Shown: piece by piece, positions 43,900 through 52,484 of the stretch
Numbering within the stretch: position 1 is the first letter of the stretch
How the letters are laid out: every line of letters begins with the position of its first letter
Assembly: GCF_000377505.1 (NCBI RefSeq)
Contig: NZ_KB898187.1
Location: forward strand, 1 to 64,000
Source: Paenibacillus massiliensis 2301065 = DSM 16942
GTDB lineage: Bacteria; Bacillota; Bacilli; Paenibacillales; Paenibacillaceae
Length of the DNA: 64,000 nucleotides
Direction of reading: 5' to 3'
Program-made: the position numbers and the translations under genes
Notes under the pieces: model-generated
Database searches by the model: none
What the model was told of the DNA's origin: nothing
What the model saw: only the letters and a program-made list of their open reading frames with translations

Positions 43900-46800
43900 A
43901 TGGCCCAGGTATCGGATTTGAATTACCCATCTGAGCGTCTGCTGCAGGGGATCAGGGACAGGATAAACGCTTTCGGAAATTCACCGAAGGTATATATTGA
44001 ATTGGATAAAATGACATACGTGGACGGCTTCCGCCGCAAGTATGATGCGGTCAAGTATGTGGCGGAAAGCGTTACAGGTGATCTGCTATCCATTGATAAG
44101 GCCCAGAAGCTGACGGAGTATCAGGGCGGTGAGTTGATTGAAATTCCAACAGAGCTTCGCAATGCTAATATGTCCATGCCCATCCTCTCCAGTTCTACAA
44201 TGCACGGTAAAGAAAATGGCAAGAGAACCATTCAAGGAATGTATATTACAGACTGGTTCGAGACAGACCCTCGTTGCTCCCGCAAGCGGCATAAAGGAAT
44301 TGACCTTGATTTGGCCATAGGAGACGGGGTCCATGCCGTATGGAGTGGTACTGTACGTGTAGCAAGTTATCTTAAAGGATACGGAAATGTAGTTTATCTC
44401 GACCACGGCAACGGGTGGCAGACGAGGTATGCACATTTGAGTAAAATACAGGTTAATGTAGGGGATACGGTATCCGTGGGGAAGCAGGTTGGACTTGGAG
44501 GGAATAGCGGCCGCAGCATTTCCAGTGGAGGAGGAGATGGGTCTCATTTGCACTTTGAGGTTCGCAAGGATGATGTGGCACTGAATCCTGAACCCTTCCT
44601 TAGAGGGACGAAGACGATCCAGACCCCTACAAAGACCTCGACATCATCGAGCCCCGGTTCTTCCAGCGATGTGGAAATGAATATTGAAGCTACAGCTTAT
44701 GTAGCAACTTGCCCCGGATGCATCGGGATCACTCGGGGCGGAACGGACGTGAGGACTTGGAAAGACTGGAAGATTATCGCCGTTGATCCTTCGGTAATCC
44801 CACTGAAAAGCAGGGTCGAACTAATTGTAGATGGCGTAAGCTGGGGAGAATATCTGGCGGATGACACTGGGGGCGACATTAAAGGAAACCGCCTGGATAT
44901 CCTGATGGAGACCAAAGCTAAGGCGTTAAATTTTGGCCGTAAAAATGTACTTGTGCGTGTGAAGAGCTGGGGGGACGGTAAGGAAAGGACTTCGGCAGGA
45001 GGGGGTGGCACGACATACGAGATTACACCCGCAAAGGAGATCGTCACCTACCAGGTCAACAAGACGATAGCGCAGCAGTCCTTCTATAAGGACTTCTCCA
45101 AGCGTTCTGCGTTGGACAAGCTCAAATTCCCTGTTCAGGACGGATCTGAGCAGTTTTTCGTCAAAGATGGTGATAATCAGATTAACGTACTCGGCTTCAA
45201 AGGAACGTCGGGAGCTGGAAGTGAGAAGAAGCTGGTATTTGAGCACACTTGGACGAATAATGGAAATTTGGGGTGGGCGTACTATGCCGATTTTGAGCTG
45301 GATGATGTGGTTACAGTTAAAGTGGACAATTATTTGCTCGTTACCCTTAAGGGAAACAGCGCAAAGCATGGTATAGCTTATCCTGCTTCCATACCTGTGC
45401 CCAAGGGCAAGCATAAAATAGAGTTTAGCTTTGCCAATTCTACCAAGGCTTCGGTCGGCCAATTTGGTTTGCTTGATTTGCGAGCCAAGGAGTTTACGGT
45501 ATCTACTGTTGAACAAAAACAGGTGTGGGAGTTCGAGGACCCTATGAACTCTGTAAATAACTGGACACCCTACGGAACGGTATCTCAAGCAGACGGAGGC
45601 TCCTTCCAGGCGATCTCAACAAAAGGTAGCGAAGCAGGCATACAGCGCCTCGACCAGATCAAAAAGTTCCCGTTTACCATTAACTTCAGGGTCAAGATGA
45701 CCCCGGATTCCCAAGGAAAGCTTGTTGTGGGCGACGGCAAAAAGGCCTTTGTATTGAATCTGACCCATGACACGGTATATTCACAAGGCGGCGGACAGTA
45801 CAGCACGAACAACACTGATGATTTCGTGGAATACACAATGGTATGTCATGATGACACGGATATGGACTTGTATGTGAAACGGATTGGAGCAGATGAGGCA
45901 GGAACCTGGGTGAACACAGGTATTCGCGGAGCCGCAATCCAATACCCTTATCAAAGTCGCATTCTGTTCTCGGTCACGAAAGGGCAGATGAAGCTGGATA
46001 GCGTCAAATATGCTGCTAGCGACTATGCTATTGAGCAGCTTGCCACGCACATTGCTGAAAATTATTCAGAGCTGTGGTATGAGGTTGGTGATTTTGTGTT
46101 CGAGGAAACCTTCACCATTGAGTCGGACATCATGGAGTGGGAAGTAAATACCCATATGGATATGGCCTCCGCGACGGCGCGGGTGACATTGAACAACAGC
46201 TCAGGCTTGTACTCCCCGACATGGGAGCGCTCACCAGAGTTCCCCGAAGCGTATCGCAGCCCTGATTCGGCTATGTCCTATTACGAGGAAGGGGAGGTTC
46301 GCCACGTAGTCAGTGAAGGTACTCCGATCCGAATCTATGCAGGCTATGGTGAAGAGGTTGTACGTGTGTTCACTGGAATGATACAAGGTGAAATCCAGGA
46401 GGATTCGAAGAAAAAAACGATCTCCTTTAGCTGTGTTGATATGTACGATTTGCTGGAGGAATTTGTTTTCTACAAGCCCATGAATTATCCGCCTGATGAG
46501 GCCTATGCTGGTGATGGAGGGGCATATGCGTGGATCAAATCCTCGATCGTAGAGGATATTGTGGTGGCCGCAGGGTTAGCTAACTGGAGATTTCATGCAG
46601 AAGACCTGAAGCATGCTGACTACGAGATTGAGGATACAGTGTATATTGATGTCAATAAGGGCGAGAACACCTTCATGAAATTTAACCGTGAGACGGGAGA
46701 ACTGGAGGCTGTTAATCAGCAGGACATCATGAAGGTAGGTGGCTGGGAGAATCCTTTTGTAGCCAGCGTAACGTTTCCAATCGGCACCAGGGCCACAGAC

Positions 46801-47367
46801 GCCATACAGTCTCTGATCCAGGACATTCCTTACCACACTCGTTGTGACCGATATGGCACATTTTTGATGCATCGCATGGACTTTCTGGACTACCCGGACT
46901 GGCAAGTTCAGGATGGTGCCCGTTGGGAGTTTATTGACGGGGAGAACCTGATCTCCCTGGCATCCTCGACTGACTATTCTGGTGTCAGGAACCACTTGAT
47001 GATCTCAGGTTCTGCTGGTAACGTGGAGCATTTCTTCGATAAAAGTCTGATTGTGGCCACCAAAGGCAACATCCGTACAGCAGGCATACAGGCGGACTAT
47101 ATTGATGAACAAGATGGGGCTGCGATGAGAGGAGCGAAGGAGCTGGTAGCCAGCAAGGTATTCTTTGATATCAAAAGGCAGGCCAGAACCAAAAACGTCG
47201 TCGTAAAAGGGAATCCATTAATCGAGCTGCTAGATGCCGTATATGTGTACGACGCGAATACCTATACCGCCAATTACTTCATTGTGAAAGGGAACCGAAT
47301 GGTAGGCAATGGACAAGGGATCCAGAATTATCTGGAGCTCACCTGGCAGACGCTCACGAAATCCTAA
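43900..47367 (+). CDS. Tail hub / tail-associated lysin with M23 endopeptidase and 3D domains
   Basis: 1155 residues from ATG 43900 with AAGGCGGG upstream (GTG 43891 is the alternative). After ~110 residues of hub-like sequence comes an M23 peptidase: HKGID (His131, Asp135), RYAHLSK and SHLHFE (His216, His218) bind zinc and cut peptidoglycan peptides. After a Ser/Thr linker lies a 3D domain (~260-357) with AVDPSVIPL and the acidic run DDTGGD, related to glycan-cleaving MltA-type enzymes. Next are two lectin-like beta domains (~400-700). The remaining ~450 residues (FEETFTIESDIMEWEVNTHM onward) look like a prophage-tail hub core. Confidence 0.85.
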   Translation: MAQVSDLNYPSERLLQGIRDRINAFGNSPKVYIELDKMTYVDGFRRKYDAVKYVAESVTGDLLSIDKAQKLTEYQGGELIEIPTELRNANMSMPILSSSTMHGKENGKRTIQGMYITDWFETDPRCSRKRHKGIDLDLAIGDGVHAVWSGTVRVASYLKGYGNVVYLDHGNGWQTRYAHLSKIQVNVGDTVSVGKQVGLGGNSGRSISSGGGDGSHLHFEVRKDDVALNPEPFLRGTKTIQTPTKTSTSSSPGSSSDVEMNIEATAYVATCPGCIGITRGGTDVRTWKDWKIIAVDPSVIPLKSRVELIVDGVSWGEYLADDTGGDIKGNRLDILMETKAKALNFGRKNVLVRVKSWGDGKERTSAGGGGTTYEITPAKEIVTYQVNKTIAQQSFYKDFSKRSALDKLKFPVQDGSEQFFVKDGDNQINVLGFKGTSGAGSEKKLVFEHTWTNNGNLGWAYYADFELDDVVTVKVDNYLLVTLKGNSAKHGIAYPASIPVPKGKHKIEFSFANSTKASVGQFGLLDLRAKEFTVSTVEQKQVWEFEDPMNSVNNWTPYGTVSQADGGSFQAISTKGSEAGIQRLDQIKKFPFTINFRVKMTPDSQGKLVVGDGKKAFVLNLTHDTVYSQGGGQYSTNNTDDFVEYTMVCHDDTDMDLYVKRIGADEAGTWVNTGIRGAAIQYPYQSRILFSVTKGQMKLDSVKYAASDYAIEQLATHIAENYSELWYEVGDFVFEETFTIESDIMEWEVNTHMDMASATARVTLNNSSGLYSPTWERSPEFPEAYRSPDSAMSYYEEGEVRHVVSEGTPIRIYAGYGEEVVRVFTGMIQGEIQEDSKKKTISFSCVDMYDLLEEFVFYKPMNYPPDEAYAGDGGAYAWIKSSIVEDIVVAAGLANWRFHAEDLKHADYEIEDTVYIDVNKGENTFMKFNRETGELEAVNQQDIMKVGGWENPFVASVTFPIGTRATDAIQSLIQDIPYHTRCDRYGTFLMHRMDFLDYPDWQVQDGARWEFIDGENLISLASSTDYSGVRNHLMISGSAGNVEHFFDKSLIVATKGNIRTAGIQADYIDEQDGAAMRGAKELVASKVFFDIKRQARTKNVVVKGNPLIELLDAVYVYDANTYTANYFIVKGNRMVGNGQGIQNYLELTWQTLTKS

Positions 47368-47373
47368 TCCGAT

Positions 47374-47425
47374 AGGGACAGCAAGGGATGATTACGTCGA
47401 TGACGATAATTGTCCCTTTCTTTTA
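47374..47425 (+). terminator. Probable terminator after the hub gene
   Basis: AGGGACA (47374-47380) pairs with TGTCCCT (47411-47417), with an inner CGTC-GAT-GACG stem, followed by TTCTTTT. Confidence 0.6.
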
Positions 47426-47434
47426 CTTATAATG
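47426..47434 (+). promoter_or_regulatory. Recurrent CTTATAATG motif (candidate late promoter -10)
   Basis: CTTATAATG lies directly behind the terminator hairpin and 22 bp before the start at 47457, a terminator-promoter junction. Confidence 0.5.
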
Positions 47435-47456
47435 CTATTGGAGCGAGGTGGTTTAA

Positions 47457-47882
47457 ATGGCTGATGATCGCAACTATATTAACTCTAATGAAGTATTCCC
47501 CATCATTGATATGATTCGGCGAGAGATGGGCAGGCAGGGACTATACGCCGGTAACGGTACAGATGGGAGTCTGATCACCCAACTGCTGCCTGAGCCGAAC
47601 GTAATTAATATCGAGTGTCTGAGAGAGCTGCCGAGCCACCCTACACTGGTTACTACTGTGATCTACACCTACGACAATGGGAGCATGGAGCAGTTAACCC
47701 TTCAAAGAGATGACAGCTTGCTGGTTACCGGATTTCTGATTGAAATTTCGAGCCGATCACTCGTAAACGAGCAGTTGGAGGAGGAGACCGATATGGCAGG
47801 TTTCTCCACCATCCAAGGTACGCTCATTAGAGAAAACGGATTATTTAAGAACTTGCTACTAGAGTACACAAAGGCGGTGTAA
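47457..47882 (+). CDS. Hypothetical tail-locus protein
   Basis: 141 residues from ATG 47457 with GGAGCGAGGTGG upstream. Beta-rich middle (TLVTTVIYTYDNGSMEQLTLQ) and no known domain. It starts a new transcription unit behind a terminator and a CTTATAATG motif. Likely a small structural or fibre-attachment protein by context. Confidence 0.6.
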   Translation: MADDRNYINSNEVFPIIDMIRREMGRQGLYAGNGTDGSLITQLLPEPNVINIECLRELPSHPTLVTTVIYTYDNGSMEQLTLQRDDSLLVTGFLIEISSRSLVNEQLEEETDMAGFSTIQGTLIRENGLFKNLLLEYTKAV

Positions 47883-47886
47883 TCGA

Positions 47887-48273
47887 TTGTCTAGCGGAGC
47901 TAATTTCGCAAGTTATATGGTTGGCGGCAGATTCGACCCTCCTTTTATGCCTACCAAAACGAAGCCTTTTATCGTGGGTAGTATGGTTGAATCAGAGAGG
48001 ATAGGCAAGGTTGAGAGCAAGGTTGTAGTTGAGGAGCCCTGTGAGCTGTTGTCTGTTGCTGTCGGCGTGTCTAACTATGAGCCGAAAGATTACTGGAACT
48101 TGTATGTAGGGAATGAGCTGGTATGCAAAAACATTTATACGAAAGATGTCCCGGAGGGCATGTATCTGACTGCTATCATTCCATGTGAGATCGGAACACT
48201 GTTTCACCTTGAGTTTTTTAATGAGGGAGGGAAACAGAAATACGTATGGGTCAATTATCAGATGCTGAAATAG
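47887..48273 (+). CDS. Hypothetical tail-locus protein
   Basis: 128 residues from TTG 47887, with AAGGCGGTG 6 bases upstream and overlapping the end of the previous gene. Pattern of beta strands (ESKVVVEEPCELLSVAVGV, YWNLYVGNELVCKNIYT, LFHLEFFNEGG) suggests a jelly-roll-like receptor or decoration domain. Not assigned to a family. Confidence 0.6.
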   Translation: MSSGANFASYMVGGRFDPPFMPTKTKPFIVGSMVESERIGKVESKVVVEEPCELLSVAVGVSNYEPKDYWNLYVGNELVCKNIYTKDVPEGMYLTAIIPCEIGTLFHLEFFNEGGKQKYVWVNYQMLK

Positions 48274-48288
48274 AAGGAAGGTGAGGAC

Positions 48289-50958
48289 ATGGGGGACACA
48301 GCATACCAGCCGACACCTTGGATTGATACATTAGTCAACGAGAAAAGTCTTATGGACAGTATTGCGGGCATCTGTATGAATAACGGGTGGACAAAGGTGA
48401 AAGAGTTTACCAAAATTGCCTATCGTAGCACACTTACGAAGCCTGTAATTAAGCGATTTTACTTGCCACTGGCAAACCCAATCGTAGAGATCACAAGGCC
48501 ATTGAACAACGATTTCTATGTCTACCTTGATGGAGAGATTTGCCCGAGTTCCTACTACACCGTAACGGAGAATGGGGACAAGCTCAGTTTTCTATTTGAA
48601 GCAGGGGTCAGCGGTATGGCAGCTATTTATTATAGCGCAGTGGAGGGAACGGATACCTTTGATTTCTATGTTGCGAAGCACTACATCATAAAGAATGCTT
48701 CAGGGAATTTGTTCGGAATGGCACAGGTGGCGCACATCCATGAGCAGATTGGTAATACAGGCAATCATGTACCCTTTGCCATATATGATCCTGATGCCGA
48801 TTATGGGACCCAGTTGAGGCCCCAGGATGAGGGGATATTCTCTTGGGCTGTTCAGAAGGCAGAAGAGGACAATCTGTACGAGCTACACACCCTTTATTTT
48901 TACCAGCTGGAGAAGTGGATCGGCAACGGAAAAATGATCACTGGATGGAATAGCGCAAGCGCTGAAGAGTTGAAGCGTCTGGTATTGGACGTGGAAATGC
49001 AGACATCCATGTGGGGACTGCAAAATGATACGAACTCCCTTCAGTTCCAGGTAACTGACAAGTTCCCTCAGATGTACCAATCGCCCATCGTAGTCTCACG
49101 TACGAGAGTACCTCAGCTTGAACGTTTCGAGAAGATGGGTGGTATCGACATTAAGTACACGAACTGGTGGGATGACAGCAAGGTCATGCTCAAGGGGTTC
49201 GTTGATGGCAAATCACTTATGTTCGTCATCCTTTCAGACACAGCTCCGGTGTGGGATAACAACGTCGTTCCTGCGATTCCCTTGTATATGGGTGACTTCG
49301 ATACCGAAGAAACCTCAGAGGAGGTCGTACATAGGGAAATCATATTTGACTTTTCCGGTACGACTACAAAGTCATCTACGGTCATTTCTAACAGACCTAT
49401 GGCCAATGCACAATCATATGTTGATGTATGGCTGATGGGAGATGTGAACGGTGATTTTGATAATGAGTGGGTGAAGCTCACCATCGCAGGACAGGAGATC
49501 AAGACATTTAATGTCAGTGGAGATCACAGGCCAACGGATGATCGAAACGATGCTGAATATATGGGCAGGTTCGATATCACTGAGATTCAGGGTAAGAACT
49601 CCATCATCATTGAAGCATCCAGTGGAGAGGGTGTAAGCGGCTATACTCCAGTCGGTGCAAGGATGTGGCTAGAGCTTGTCATCCAGACGGACAAGGGTGC
49701 AGATGGAGCCCCAGCCGCGTTATTTGCAGGAACAGCACTGAGTAAGGAAGGGGCGGATGTAGAAGCCGCGATGAATGCTTCCGGAAAGTTTGATTTCGAT
49801 GATGCTGCAGTGAAGCAAGAGGTGCTTCTTCCCATCATGAAGGAGTACACTCATTATCCAAGCAATGGTGTAGATTCCGTCATGGTGAAGCAAACGAAGC
49901 ACGGCGCAAGATATCAAGCTCACTACATTGCGTGGGCTGTACCAGCCAACTCGATGCCTCCTTTAAGGCAGGATCAGAAGGACAGGAATTATCCACGGGC
50001 ATGGAACAACTACATGAACGACCAGTATAAATTTCAGTTCAATCCTTCCCGTTACAGTGGCAAGGCTCATTCTTCAAGGGCTACGGTAGTACATCCCGAA
50101 GATGGTAAGTTCGGTACACTACGGAACGTTATTTTAGTCTCCCCCTTAACTATAATGAATGGTGATGAGCTGCAGGCGACAAGAAATAACTGTGCTCCTG
50201 ACGAGGAAGATCGTTATGAAATCTACTCTTACTACTTGGTAGAAGGGATATCGCCACTTACGAAAAGACCTGCAACGGCGTATAGACCTGCGGGGCTAGG
50301 GATTCTGAAGGAAGGATATGTACTCCCTGAGATACCGCTTCCAGAGCCTGAACCGCCAGAGTTGAACGTATCGATCGCCCCGGCTTTCTCTGTGATCGAA
50401 GAAGGTCAGAGCATCAAGTTTACAACAGCTTACAGTAAGCATTCTCCACTGACGAACTTCAGATGGAACGCGGCGAGCAGCTTGACGAAGGGAAGTTACT
50501 CGGCAGAGAGTGCAATCTATACATTTAACACAGCTGGGACTTACACGGTGAGCTTTACAGTATGGAATGAACTGGGTCAGTCAGGGACGGCCTCGGCAAC
50601 GATCACTGTGAACGCCAAGCCAGTTCCACCGCCGCCCCCACCGCCGCCGCCTCCACCTAACACATTGCAGTGCGGTGTATCGAATAATACAGGTGGGGGG
50701 GCTCACTATGAGAAACACCATGAGATGGGCGCTAGTGCAGGCATGGTCAAGATTACTTATAACATGTTCACTGCAGCCGATAAGATGGAGGTTTTCTACA
50801 TGGGTCAACTGCTAGCGACTACACACATGGAGGTATCGGGAAAAGGTGAACTGAAGTTCTCGTATAATCCAGTTGCTGGTGTGACGCAGATTAAGGTTGT
50901 CTTGACCTCAAACGATCAAAGATCGGCTTGGGAGTATTTGGTGGATTGCCCCGTGTAA
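48289..50958 (+). CDS. Large tail fibre/structural protein A with PKD domain (paralogue 1 of 3)
   Basis: 889 residues from ATG 48289 with AAGGTGAGG upstream. The first ~690 residues share a scaffold with the next two genes: an N-terminal GW region, YTNWWDDSKVMLKG, VPAIPLYMG, then NPSRYSGKAHSS, VVHPEDG and EGISPLTKRPATAYRPAG. About 125 residues (~360-480) are inserted relative to paralogue 2. Beyond lies a PKD domain (~695-775), a polyproline hinge, and a C-terminal beta domain (MVKITYNMFTAADKMEVFYMG) of a type common in adhesive proteins. Probably a surface-exposed fibre component. Confidence 0.68.
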   Translation: MGDTAYQPTPWIDTLVNEKSLMDSIAGICMNNGWTKVKEFTKIAYRSTLTKPVIKRFYLPLANPIVEITRPLNNDFYVYLDGEICPSSYYTVTENGDKLSFLFEAGVSGMAAIYYSAVEGTDTFDFYVAKHYIIKNASGNLFGMAQVAHIHEQIGNTGNHVPFAIYDPDADYGTQLRPQDEGIFSWAVQKAEEDNLYELHTLYFYQLEKWIGNGKMITGWNSASAEELKRLVLDVEMQTSMWGLQNDTNSLQFQVTDKFPQMYQSPIVVSRTRVPQLERFEKMGGIDIKYTNWWDDSKVMLKGFVDGKSLMFVILSDTAPVWDNNVVPAIPLYMGDFDTEETSEEVVHREIIFDFSGTTTKSSTVISNRPMANAQSYVDVWLMGDVNGDFDNEWVKLTIAGQEIKTFNVSGDHRPTDDRNDAEYMGRFDITEIQGKNSIIIEASSGEGVSGYTPVGARMWLELVIQTDKGADGAPAALFAGTALSKEGADVEAAMNASGKFDFDDAAVKQEVLLPIMKEYTHYPSNGVDSVMVKQTKHGARYQAHYIAWAVPANSMPPLRQDQKDRNYPRAWNNYMNDQYKFQFNPSRYSGKAHSSRATVVHPEDGKFGTLRNVILVSPLTIMNGDELQATRNNCAPDEEDRYEIYSYYLVEGISPLTKRPATAYRPAGLGILKEGYVLPEIPLPEPEPPELNVSIAPAFSVIEEGQSIKFTTAYSKHSPLTNFRWNAASSLTKGSYSAESAIYTFNTAGTYTVSFTVWNELGQSGTASATITVNAKPVPPPPPPPPPPPNTLQCGVSNNTGGGAHYEKHHEMGASAGMVKITYNMFTAADKMEVFYMGQLLATTHMEVSGKGELKFSYNPVAGVTQIKVVLTSNDQRSAWEYLVDCPV

Positions 50959-51005
50959 CTGGGGGCTTCTCATATAAATGCAATTACGCAAAGGGGTGCT
51001 ATAAA

Positions 51006-52448
51006 ATGCCATTCATTGATACAACTCCTGCCAATTTTACACCAAAGATCAGGGAGAATGAACTACAGCCGTTGTTGGGTACGTTGCTCGAAACGGCAGG
51101 ATGGGAACGTGCGGCAGATTTCAAGAAGGTCGTATTCAACGCCGATACGCTCAGACCAAACTACCCTAACAATGCAGTTGCTGCGTTCCCTATTTGTGTA
51201 GCGGAGCACTTCATTTACAAGAATAAAGAAGGCCGCATGTTTGGTCTAGCTCTGGTAGGTCAGTGGAATACAACTAACGGTGAGATTGACGCGCTGGGCA
51301 AATCACCGGTAAAAGGTAAGACGCCTCTACCGATCTTCGCAGAGTGGGCCACTCAGGAATTTCGTAAGTACCGTTCTCCGCAGACTCTGTATTTTTACAT
51401 GGTGGAGAATTTGAATGGTCTGACACGTGCAGGAGATGACATTTGTCTACCTTGGACTGACAGCTCTGAAGCGGGGCTGAAGAGAGCAGCCTTGGATATC
51501 GAAGTGGAAGGGACGGCATGGGTAACCTCGGGAAGCTCTTCCAATGGTGTATTCACCATTACGAAGGCTGATGGTGATCGTATGCAGTCTCCGATCATGC
51601 AAGCAGGTCTGCGGGCAAAGTTCATGGAATCTTACCGGGATGAAAAATACAACTCCTCCGTCATGTACACCAACTGGTGGAGTGACTCTGAAATTTCAAT
51701 AAAAGGGACTCTGACAGATACTAGCTTGTGCTTCATCCTTCAGGCTGATAACGTACCTGCCCCAGAAGGGAACCTGGTTCCTACGATACCTCTGTATTTC
51801 GGTAAGCTGGATTCTGTGGAGGAAGGTGACGAGGCGTATGCCATGTTTGTAGGCAGCGTCCCGATGCTGGATACGGTAGATGGTGTAGCCAAGTATGACT
51901 TCGATAACACGGCGACACGTCAGCCTAACATTATGCCGTTACTGAAGACGTACCCGAAAAACCCTGCGAACGGTCTGGACAACGTGATGGTTCACCGAGC
52001 TAAGTTGGGAGCAAGATATCAGGCGCACTACCTGTCTTGGAACTCTCCACCTAACGCAATGCCACCTGCACGTACGACCAGTGACGGAAGGGATTACCCA
52101 CGTGCTTGGAACAACGCAGAGAACCCTCTGTATAAGTACAATTTCAACCCTTCTCGTTATAGTGGCAAAGTACACACCTCGAAGGTTTACGTAGTACATC
52201 CGGAGGAAGGTGTGAGAGGCACTCTTAAAGATACAATCGCACTTTCAGCATTCTCGTTCAATGCGAACAAGCTGCGTGTGAAGAGAGCGAATTGTCCTGA
52301 TGAATTTGACATTTATCGTTACTTTATGATTGAGGGGATCTCTCCATTCACCAAGAGACCGGGAACGCAGTTCCGTCCAGCGGGGATCGGTCTGTATCTC
52401 AACACAGTAGACGATGAGGATAAGGAAATTACTACTACCACCCCGTAA
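51006..52448 (+). CDS. Tail structural protein B (paralogue 2 of 3)
   Basis: 480 residues from ATG 51006 with AAGGGGTG 7 bases upstream; an upstream in-frame start overlaps the previous gene and lacks a ribosome site. It is the minimal form of the paralogue scaffold: GWERAADFKKVVF, YTNWWSDSEISIKG, VPTIPLYFG, NPSRYSGKVHTSKV, VVHPEEG and EGISPFTKRPGTQFRPAG. No PKD or C-terminal adhesive domain. Probably forms part of the same baseplate periphery or fibre as its neighbours. Confidence 0.65.
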   Translation: MPFIDTTPANFTPKIRENELQPLLGTLLETAGWERAADFKKVVFNADTLRPNYPNNAVAAFPICVAEHFIYKNKEGRMFGLALVGQWNTTNGEIDALGKSPVKGKTPLPIFAEWATQEFRKYRSPQTLYFYMVENLNGLTRAGDDICLPWTDSSEAGLKRAALDIEVEGTAWVTSGSSSNGVFTITKADGDRMQSPIMQAGLRAKFMESYRDEKYNSSVMYTNWWSDSEISIKGTLTDTSLCFILQADNVPAPEGNLVPTIPLYFGKLDSVEEGDEAYAMFVGSVPMLDTVDGVAKYDFDNTATRQPNIMPLLKTYPKNPANGLDNVMVHRAKLGARYQAHYLSWNSPPNAMPPARTTSDGRDYPRAWNNAENPLYKYNFNPSRYSGKVHTSKVYVVHPEEGVRGTLKDTIALSAFSFNANKLRVKRANCPDEFDIYRYFMIEGISPFTKRPGTQFRPAGIGLYLNTVDDEDKEITTTTP

Positions 52449-52484
52449 AGGGTGTAGGGAGATTAATAGAAGAGGTGATTAGTC

